Source: Oligoflexus sp. (lineage in GTDB: Bacteria > Bdellovibrionota_B > Oligoflexia > Oligoflexales > Oligoflexaceae). Taken from it: a stretch of 13,339 bases of DNA. The stretch's first letter is position 1; every line of letters starts with the position of its first letter. Under the pieces are notes generated by a model. The model was given only the letters and a program-made list of their open reading frames with translations. It did no database searches and was not told where the DNA came from. Where the stretch lies: positions 1 to 13,339 of the forward strand of contig JASLCY010000468.1 of NCBI GenBank assembly GCA_030151925.1. The letters run 5' to 3'. This document shows, one piece after another, positions 8,336-13,339 of the stretch. The translations under genes and the position numbers were made by a program.

Positions 8336-10321
8336 GTGTCGATGAAGAAGATCCGTAAGCTTTTTATCGCCAACCGCGGAGAGATCGCCCGTCGCATCGC
8401 CCTCGGCGCCCGCGGCCTCGGCCTCCAGACGGCGGCGATCTACAGCGGTCCCGCAGCTCCAGCGTTCCTCGACGGTTTGATCGACACGTTCATCAAGGTT
8501 CCCGAGGAGAGCCCCGCGGTCTACCTCAACGCCGCTCTGATGGTGGACCTGGCGAAACAAGCCGGCGCCGACGCCGTCCATCCCGGCTTCGGTTTCCTCT
8601 CGGAAAGCGCGGCCTTCGCGGCTCTGGTCGAACAGAACGGCCTGACCTGGGTCGGTCCGTCGCCGGCTTCGATCGCTAAGATGGCTTCCAAGGCCGAAGC
8701 GCGTTCGATCGCCAAGGCGCATAAGGTTCCCGTCGTCCCCGGCCTCGAAGAGACGAGCCACCTCAAACCCGCGGAGCTGCTCAAGGCCATAGGCGCTTTC
8801 GCTGACGCGCACGGCTTCCCCATCCTGCTCAAAGCCGCTATGGGCGGCGGCGGCAAAGGCATGCGCGTCGTGCGTTCCCACGGCGAGATCGAAGAGGCCG
8901 TGAACCGCGCGCAGTCCGAAGCCCTCAACTCCTTCGGCGACTCCACGCTTATCGTGGAACGTTACGTCGAATTCCCTCGCCATATCGAAGTGCAGATCCT
9001 CGGCGACCAGCACGGCAACGTCTATGCGCTCGCCGATCGCGATTGCTCGGTGCAGAGACGCCATCAGAAGATCATCGAGGAGGCTCCCGCGCCCGCCCTG
9101 ACGCCGGAGACCCGCACGCGCATGCAGGAAGCCGCCGTCAACCTCTCGAAGGCCGTGGGCTACTATTCCGCGGGCACCGTTGAGTTCATCATGGACTGGT
9201 CGCCTGATCACAGGGCGCAGCAGAACTTCTATTTCCTCGAGATGAACACGCGCCTCCAGGTCGAGCACCCCGTGACCGAGCAGATCTTCAACGAGGATCT
9301 CGTCGCGTGGCAGCTCCGCATCGCTCAGGGCGAAAGCCTCAAGGATCGCATCAATCTGAAGCCGCAGGGCCACAGCATCGAGCTGCGCCTCTACGCGGAA
9401 GACACCCAGAACCGCTTCCTGCCGGCGCCCGGTCCCGTTTATGGCTTCCAGCCCTACAACAGCCAGGGCCTGCGCTGGGAAACCGGCATCGACGCGATCG
9501 ACGAGGTCACGCCGCGCTTCGATCCCATGATCGCCAAGCTCATCGCCACCGGCCCGACTCGCGAACATGCGATCGATCTCCTGGTCGAGGCGCTTAAACG
9601 CAGCATCCTCGCGATGCCGATCAGCAACACGAGTTTCCTGCTCGACGTCCTGCAGAGCCATGGCTTCCGCGATGCGCAGCCGACGACGCGCTTCATCGAG
9701 GACGAGGTCGCATCGCTGCGGTCCGCGGCCGAGAAACGCCGCGCGAAGACCGATGCCCTCGCGGCCCAGCTCTGGGCCCGTCTCGAAGCTCCGGTTCCCG
9801 CCGTGCAGAAAGGCGATGCCTGGTCCTTGACCCGCGCCGTGTTCAGCAAACAAGCCGAAGCCGGGCCGGCCAACGTCGTTAAAACGCAAGAAATCAAGGC
9901 TACGGTGCCTCTGCGTTACGGTTCGCGCGTCAGCGCCATGGGCCACGGCTTCATTGAAACGGCCGATAAACGCGAGTCCTTCGCCTACTGCTCGACGGTG
10001 GTCAAGGGCGCCTTTATCCGCTGGCTCAATATCGATGGCGAGACCTACTTCAAGATCGAGCAACGCGACGAGGCTTCAGCCAGCGGCCGCTCGGGCGCCC
10101 ATGCTCACGAAATCATCGCTCCGGTTCCCGGTAAAATCGTGAAGATCCTGGTTGCCCCTGGTTCAACCGTTCATGACAAACAGACGGTGATGATACTCGA
10201 ATCGATGAAGATGGAATTCGAAGTCCAAGCAACACGTTCTGGCACGATCGCGGAAATCCTTGTGAGGCCTGGCGATCAAGTTCAGTCGGATAGTTTGCTT
10301 GCCGAGTGGCAGAAGGATTGA
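8336..10321 (+). CDS. mccA: Acyl-CoA carboxylase, biotin carboxylase/biotin carrier (alpha) subunit
   Basis: The alpha subunit carboxylates its own biotin with bicarbonate and ATP and passes the carboxyl group to the beta subunit. Domains in order: biotin carboxylase N-terminal domain from about residue 4 (KLFIANRGEIARRIA), ATP-grasp with the glycine-rich loop KAAMGGGGKGM near 166-176 and the catalytic segment EMNTRLQVEHPVTE near 302-315, biotin carboxylase C-terminal domain, a linker/BT-like region, and a biotinyl domain with ESMKM, biotin-accepting Lys at residue 625 (codon 10208-10210). The length of 661 is normal for MccA/AtuF. The start is uncertain: TTG 8330, GTG 8336 and ATG 8342 are all in frame. 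GTG is chosen because AGAAAGG lies 6 nt upstream; ATG 8342 would have 12-nt spacing. Gene order with the beta subunit supports a heteromeric MCC/GCC-type enzyme. A propionyl-CoA alpha subunit is less likely given the MccB-type partner. Confidence 0.9.
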   Translation: MSMKKIRKLFIANRGEIARRIALGARGLGLQTAAIYSGPAAPAFLDGLIDTFIKVPEESPAVYLNAALMVDLAKQAGADAVHPGFGFLSESAAFAALVEQNGLTWVGPSPASIAKMASKAEARSIAKAHKVPVVPGLEETSHLKPAELLKAIGAFADAHGFPILLKAAMGGGGKGMRVVRSHGEIEEAVNRAQSEALNSFGDSTLIVERYVEFPRHIEVQILGDQHGNVYALADRDCSVQRRHQKIIEEAPAPALTPETRTRMQEAAVNLSKAVGYYSAGTVEFIMDWSPDHRAQQNFYFLEMNTRLQVEHPVTEQIFNEDLVAWQLRIAQGESLKDRINLKPQGHSIELRLYAEDTQNRFLPAPGPVYGFQPYNSQGLRWETGIDAIDEVTPRFDPMIAKLIATGPTREHAIDLLVEALKRSILAMPISNTSFLLDVLQSHGFRDAQPTTRFIEDEVASLRSAAEKRRAKTDALAAQLWARLEAPVPAVQKGDAWSLTRAVFSKQAEAGPANVVKTQEIKATVPLRYGSRVSAMGHGFIETADKRESFAYCSTVVKGAFIRWLNIDGETYFKIEQRDEASASGRSGAHAHEIIAPVPGKIVKILVAPGSTVHDKQTVMILESMKMEFEVQATRSGTIAEILVRPGDQVQSDSLLAEWQKD

Positions 10322-10333
10322 GGGCATCTACCG

Positions 10334-10414
10334 AACTCCCCAGGCAAAAACCCTTTGTATATGAGCTGAGTCACCTTATAATGGTCGCTGAGCACGGCAA
10401 AGTCACGGGGAGTT
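10334..10414. repeat. 8-bp inverted repeat whose right arm covers the ribosome binding site
   Basis: AACTCCCC (10334-10341) is the exact reverse complement of GGGGAGTT (10407-10414). The right arm contains GGGGAG, the ribosome binding site of the gene starting at 10419. The left arm lies upstream of the TATAAT promoter, so only read-through RNA from the carboxylase operon would carry both arms. Confidence 0.4.
10354..10382 (+). promoter_or_regulatory. Promoter for the winged-helix/lipoprotein genes
   Basis: A perfect -10 hexamer TATAAT (10377-10382) is preceded by a weak -35-like TTTGTA (10354-10359) at 17 nt. Transcription would start near 10389, about 30 nt before the ATG at 10419. This suggests the gene pair has its own promoter apart from the carboxylase operon. 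Confidence 0.55.
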
Positions 10415-10418
10415 TTAT

Positions 10419-11357
10419 ATGCCATTTCAGACCTTTATGAGCGAATCAGGGTTCAAAGTTCTGGCTATGGCTCGGCTCGAACAGTGTGAATACAGCATTG
10501 TGCTTTACCTTCTCAACTGCGCTGTATCCGGCATGCACGACCTCATCACGACGGAAAAAGAACTCGCGGCTCTGATCGGCTACGGTGAAGATTCGGTAAA
10601 AGAAGCCGTCTCCGGCCTCATCGCTAGAAAAATTATCCATGTTAAAGCGCATGAGCATCAGCAGGCGCGAGACAAACAGTCGCTCCGCATCGGAATGGAA
10701 TATAACCTTCATCTCTGGCAGCTGAACTTCGACAAAGACGTCAGTTCGCAGGATGCCGTCGTGTTTCCTTACAAACGCGAAGGCAACCTCCACTTCCTGC
10801 CGCAGCGCGAGCAGGATCTCACGCCGACCATCAAACATCCGATGCCGACCTGGAAACGCATCCTCACCGCGTTCATGGACGGCCGCGATTCGCTCAACGA
10901 ATCCGAGACGACCAACGCCGAGCGGGATGCGATGATCCTCGTCGACACGCATCCGGTCGACCAATGCCTCCTGATGATTCGCCACTTCGGAACGCGCATC
11001 CCGACGCTCAGCCTGCTGGCGAGCGCGTGGCAGCACTATCAGAACATGTACGATGAGGAGACCGAGAAGGTCGATATCCAGGAGGCGCGGCACAAGCATC
11101 TCGAGATGGATCATCGCCTGCGGGACGCGGCCGAGCTCCTGCTGCAGCAGCAGAACGAACTCAAGCTGAGCGAGGAGGAGCGCGACGTGCTCGAGGTCCT
11201 CTCGAACCACCGGCATCCGCGCCGCCAGCTCTTCTGGGCCTATCAATCGCGCGGCCGCTATCCCAAGCTCAAGGAGTTCTTCGACGTGAACAGCTTCCTC
11301 ATGCTGCCCGTCACGTCCTCCGGCAACATCTTCAAGAAGAAACCCCATCAGGATTGA
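10419..11357 (+). CDS. Hypothetical protein with N-terminal winged-helix-like region
   Basis: I do not recognise this 312-residue cytoplasmic protein. Residues about 10-80 look like a winged-helix fold: a hydrophobic helix (EYSIVLYLLNCAV), then TTEKELAALIGYGEDSVKEA with the spacing of a helix-turn-helix, and SGLIARKIIHVKAHE as a possible wing strand. The pattern resembles DNA-binding domains of replication initiators and MarR/DnaD-like proteins, without a specific match. Residues about 205-265 are charged and glutamine-rich (YDEETEKVDIQEARHKHLEM, LLLQQQNELKLSEEERDVLEV), predicting a long helix or coiled coil. The C-terminus is basic (IFKKKPHQD). There is no signal peptide or membrane segment. 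The ATG has GGGGAG at 7-nt spacing and its own TATAAT promoter, and the small lipoprotein gene follows by 15 nt. A DNA-binding or regulatory role is a guess from the N-terminal region only. Confidence 0.75.
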   Translation: MPFQTFMSESGFKVLAMARLEQCEYSIVLYLLNCAVSGMHDLITTEKELAALIGYGEDSVKEAVSGLIARKIIHVKAHEHQQARDKQSLRIGMEYNLHLWQLNFDKDVSSQDAVVFPYKREGNLHFLPQREQDLTPTIKHPMPTWKRILTAFMDGRDSLNESETTNAERDAMILVDTHPVDQCLLMIRHFGTRIPTLSLLASAWQHYQNMYDEETEKVDIQEARHKHLEMDHRLRDAAELLLQQQNELKLSEEERDVLEVLSNHRHPRRQLFWAYQSRGRYPKLKEFFDVNSFLMLPVTSSGNIFKKKPHQD

Positions 11358-11372
11358 TGAAAGGAACCATTG

Positions 11373-11663
11373 ATGCGTTGGCCCCTTCTAGTATTGAGCC
11401 TGATGATAGTCTCCTGCACCTCGACCGGCTCGGGATCGCGTTCGGACGACGTTCCGAGCTACGACGGCACCGCGGATACGATGGACTCGCTGCCGGATTG
11501 CGGGCCTGACCTGGTCGGATCCATATTCTGGGTGCGTTCCGCCAAAGCCGCGTTTGACTGCACGCAGAGCGGCGAATGGCGCGGGCGCAAATCCGCCAAG
11601 GGCCCGCAAGAAGAATCCGAGGGCGAGCCTGAGCCCTGGAACCCTCGGATGATAGAGAAGTGA
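11373..11663 (+). CDS. Small predicted lipoprotein
   Basis: This 96-residue protein has a lipoprotein signal peptide: M-R, then the hydrophobic stretch WPLLVLSLMIVS, with lipidated Cys15 (lipobox IVSC). The mature part begins with a Ser/Thr/Gly/Asp-rich linker. A short patch follows with two cysteines, DCGPDLVGSIFWVRSAKAAF and DCTQSGEWRGR, resembling the small G-x-[IV]-x-[YW]-V-[RK]-S ... C ... W units found in some secreted and lipoproteins. It ends in an acidic, proline-containing tail. The start is ATG 11373, with AAAGGA 7 nt upstream; a TTG one codon earlier is not needed. The gene follows the winged-helix gene by 15 nt, probably as an operon, and converges on the right-hand gene with 9 nt between stops. 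Serine after the lipid cysteine is absent (Thr at +2), and Asp +2 is also absent, so outer-membrane sorting would be expected in a standard Lol system. Function unknown. Confidence 0.72.
   Translation: MRWPLLVLSLMIVSCTSTGSGSRSDDVPSYDGTADTMDSLPDCGPDLVGSIFWVRSAKAAFDCTQSGEWRGRKSAKGPQEESEGEPEPWNPRMIEK
11615..11650 (-). terminator. Candidate intrinsic terminator of the right-hand minus-strand gene
   Basis: Arms ATCCGAGGG (11615-11623) and CCCTCGGAT (11642-11650) form a perfect 9-bp stem with an 18-nt loop. On the minus strand the hairpin starts 22 nt after the stop at 11673 and is followed by TCTTCTT, a broken U-tract. On the plus strand no T-run follows, so it should act mainly on the minus-strand transcript. 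It lies wholly inside the 3' end of the lipoprotein coding sequence. Confidence 0.5.
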
Positions 11664-11672
11664 TCTGAAAGA

Positions 11673-13339
11673 TTAGGATACGCGGCGAAGCACTTTGTGC
11701 GGATAGAACATGCGCATGCCATCGACTTCGACGGTAAAGCCCTGTTCGGTATGCGTGAGAGTCACGGCTTGGCCGCTGATCTTCAGGATCTTGGATTTGC
11801 CTACGCCTAGGGCCGCCAGGCCGATATCCATGAACGCGCCTGAGCTGAAGTTCACGCGCAGCCCGTCTGCCGTCGATTCAATTCCGTCGAAATCAAAACC
11901 CACGGCCGGTGCGGCCGTCGATTCCCGAACGGGCGCTTCCAGGCTCGAAGCGTTGTGATCGTCCGTTACGCCGAGCAGGGCCGCCGCGTCGACTTCCGGT
12001 TCCGAGAGGCCGTCTTCCCCTTCGCCCGAGGCGAGGATGCGGAGGGCGTCTTCGCGAGCGCTGCTGTTGGTATCGATATCGTCGCCGGCCGCTTCGCGCA
12101 TCTTCTTGTCTTCGGCGATCGACTCGGTGATCTGGCGTTCGAACGAGGCTTCTTCCTCGTGGCTCATCAGATCGCCCTCGTCGGTATCGTCCGGGAGGAT
12201 AGTCGAGGAATCGACTTCGGACGTTTCGAGCAGCTCTTCGCCGAGCTCCGGCATGTCGAGCGTCGATTCTTCGTCGATATCGTGGATCTCCTCGATCTCG
12301 AGTTCGTCCGCGACGTCCTCTTCGATGAGGGAGAGTTCTTCCGCGGGCGCGTCCTCTTCGATAAGGATGAGCTCTTCCTCGCTGTCATCGATCATCTCGG
12401 GCTCGGAGCCGGCCAGGCCTTCGGAGATAAGGGAATCGTCCTCGAACACGAGTTCGCCTTCGATGCCGTCGCCCTCGCTGGAGGCCGCTCTCATGCCTTC
12501 ATGGTGCTCCGCCTCGGACGAACCCTGGACCGTGCCCATATCGTCTTCAAGGGGAATGATCTCTTCCATCATCTCGGGCTCGATCGCCGCGAGCTCGTCT
12601 TCTTCCGTGAGGACCTCAGGTTCGGCGTCCGTGATCTCCGGCAGGAGCTCTTCGCTCTCTTCCAGGGCCAGAGACGCTTCGTCCGTCTCTTCCCGCAGGC
12701 TCATGGAATCTAGGGCCTCGTCGCCGTCCAGCGTCGCGTCGTTGAGCAGGCGGACGTTGTCATCGTTGTCGAGAGTGATCTCGTCCTTGAGCGTGGCGCC
12801 GTCCGAGCCGCCGATAGCGATTTCATCCATAGGCACGCTGAGGTCGTCGCTGCCCATAGGTATGTCGTCTTCCGAATCCAGGGCCTCGAAAGTTTCGGTC
12901 TCCATGGCTTCAGGAGCTTCGGCCTCGATATCCATGGCAGGAGCGTCGTCTGCGATGTCCTCATGGACGTCGAGATCCGCGGCCATATCCTCGCTCTCGC
13001 CGCCGACGTCCGCGGGGCTTTCCTCGGCGAAGAGATCGTGGTCGCCGGCCGCGTCCTGGCTATAAGGCGCGAGGGCTTTGACGAAATCCTTGGTGCCGCA
13101 GCGTTCGAGCACTTCCTGGAAGGTCTCGCCTTCCTCCGCTTTGGCTTTGTAGATATCGATGACGTTGGCGATCAGGCCCGGCAGCTCGCGCGCGGGGATG
13201 CCCTCCGCGAAATACGCGGCGAGCTCGGGGAATTGCTTGGTCTTGCCGCCGAGGCTGAGGCGGTAGCCGCTCGCTTCGCCGATCACGGAGATATCGAGGG
13301 TATGGCACGGCATGCAGCAGCGCGCGCAGCCGTTGATGC
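11673..13339 (-). CDS. Nitrite/sulfite reductase-type domain fused to a long acidic tail (5' end outside window)
   Basis: The frame is open to the right edge, so the N-terminus is missing. The first visible residues, INGCARCCMPCHTLDISVIG, followed by GYRLSLGGK, EGIPARELPGLIANVIDIY and GETFQEVLERCG, match the end of the nitrite/sulfite reductase 4Fe-4S/siroheme domain. In that family a C-x3-C pair binds the cluster, then come a Y-x-L-x-LGG strand, a V/IP-x-x-x-[IL]-P segment and a GE-x-F helix. Counting from the Met codon at 13313, residues about 87-400 are an Asp/Glu-rich region with only five Lys/Arg, no Cys, Trp or Tyr and many Ser/Ala/Met/Leu, hence probably disordered. A small domain of about 76 residues (471-546) follows, with alternating polar/hydrophobic strands and a basic end, which I do not recognise. 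The ATG at 13313 could be called as a start, but it lies inside the cluster motif and would destroy the domain. Whether the reductase half is catalytic cannot be judged here. Confidence 0.75.
   Translation of the reverse strand, partial: INGCARCCMPCHTLDISVIGEASGYRLSLGGKTKQFPELAAYFAEGIPARELPGLIANVIDIYKAKAEEGETFQEVLERCGTKDFVKALAPYSQDAAGDHDLFAEESPADVGGESEDMAADLDVHEDIADDAPAMDIEAEAPEAMETETFEALDSEDDIPMGSDDLSVPMDEIAIGGSDGATLKDEITLDNDDNVRLLNDATLDGDEALDSMSLREETDEASLALEESEELLPEITDAEPEVLTEEDELAAIEPEMMEEIIPLEDDMGTVQGSSEAEHHEGMRAASSEGDGIEGELVFEDDSLISEGLAGSEPEMIDDSEEELILIEEDAPAEELSLIEEDVADELEIEEIHDIDEESTLDMPELGEELLETSEVDSSTILPDDTDEGDLMSHEEEASFERQITESIAEDKKMREAAGDDIDTNSSAREDALRILASGEGEDGLSEPEVDAAALLGVTDDHNASSLEAPVRESTAAPAVGFDFDGIESTADGLRVNFSSGAFMDIGLAALGVGKSKILKISGQAVTLTHTEQGFTVEVDGMRMFYPHKVLRRVS
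12300..12371 (-). repeat. Two tandem 36-bp (12-residue) acidic repeats
   Basis: Within the acidic region the protein reads LILIEEDAPAEE followed by LSLIEEDVADEL, two 12-residue copies. At DNA level CGTCCTCTTCGAT recurs exactly 36 nt apart on the plus strand (12314-12326 and 12350-12362). Looser acidic copies with L/I at intervals flank them, which suggests growth of the tail by repeat duplication. Confidence 0.6.

Noticed and set aside
6501..10063. Long antisense frames (597 and 630 codons) opposite atuA and mccA
   Set aside because: Same shadow pattern; the sense strand encodes unmistakable full-length family members with proper starts and ribosome binding sites.
10321..10360. Possible terminator after the carboxylase operon (AGGG ... 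CCCTTTG)
   Set aside because: The stem is only 4 bp with a long loop and the T-run is short. It is not supportable as an intrinsic terminator.
11581..11607. Second small hairpin (GCGGGC ... GCCCGC) in the lipoprotein gene
   Set aside because: A 6-bp stem in GC-rich coding sequence with no adjacent T-run on either strand is readily explained by chance.
12037..13065. Serine-rich plus-strand frame of 342 codons opposite the acidic tail
   Set aside because: Ser-rich translation is the mirror of GAN/GAY acidic codons on the other strand. The minus strand continues a recognised reductase domain and has a sensible stop and terminator.
11673..13313. Taking the ATG at 13313 as the true start of the right-hand gene
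   Set aside because: The frame is open through the window edge, and the residues before this Met complete the conserved cysteine motif of the reductase domain, so the ATG is internal.
1..13339. Mobile element, phage, CRISPR, defence-system or toxin-antitoxin content
   Set aside because: No transposase, integrase, terminal repeats, direct-repeat arrays or known defence motifs are seen on either strand. The DnaQ-like nuclease alone is not evidence of a defence system.

Overview
The window is about 13.3 kb of GC-rich (roughly 60 % by eye), densely coding bacterial chromosome. A Sec signal peptide on a periplasmic solute-binding protein, a lipobox lipoprotein and a polar-amino-acid ABC system of the AapJQMP type point to a Gram-negative organism. 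Gene content (Aap uptake, an MCC-type acyl-CoA carboxylase with a DUF1446/AtuA protein, and an odd reductase-like protein with a very acidic tail) would fit a proteobacterial or Bdellovibrionota/Oligoflexia-like heterotroph. The sequence alone does not fix the taxon. I see no tRNA, rRNA, CRISPR array, insertion sequence, integrase or phage gene. No gene-free stretch exceeds 300 bases; the longest is about 180.

Region 1 (1-3997, minus strand) is an amino-acid transport operon read right to left: aapJ (periplasmic binding protein), aapQ and aapM (two different inner-membrane permeases), aapP (ATPase), then the first 22 codons of a probable EamA/RhtA-type exporter running off the left edge. The genes are 14 nt apart, overlapping by 11 nt, overlapping by 4 nt, and 10 nt apart, so they are almost certainly co-transcribed.

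Region 2 (3998-4176) is a divergent intergenic region with a candidate promoter for each direction and a perfect 12-bp palindrome at the predicted aapJ transcription start.

Region 3 (4177-10321, plus strand) starts with a stand-alone DnaQ-like DEDDh exonuclease, followed after 14 nt by a carboxylase cassette: carboxyltransferase beta subunit, AtuA/DUF1446 protein, and biotin carboxylase/biotin carrier alpha subunit. The two carboxylase subunits should form an acyl-CoA carboxylase of the 3-methylcrotonyl-CoA/geranyl-CoA type (leucine/isovalerate or acyclic terpenoid breakdown). Dehydrogenase, hydratase and lyase genes of those pathways are not in the window. Imported branched-chain amino acids could feed this enzyme, but that link is inference.

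Region 4 (10322-11663, plus strand) has its own promoter (a perfect TATAAT), a winged-helix-like protein of unknown function, and a small lipoprotein 15 nt downstream.

Region 5 (11673-13339, minus strand) is the C-terminal part of a protein entering from the right edge. It has the end of a nitrite/sulfite reductase 4Fe-4S/siroheme domain, then more than 300 residues of extremely acidic, apparently disordered sequence, then a small C-terminal domain I do not recognise. It converges on the lipoprotein gene with only 9 nt between stop codons, and its probable terminator hairpin lies inside the lipoprotein coding sequence. This fusion is the least ordinary item in the window.
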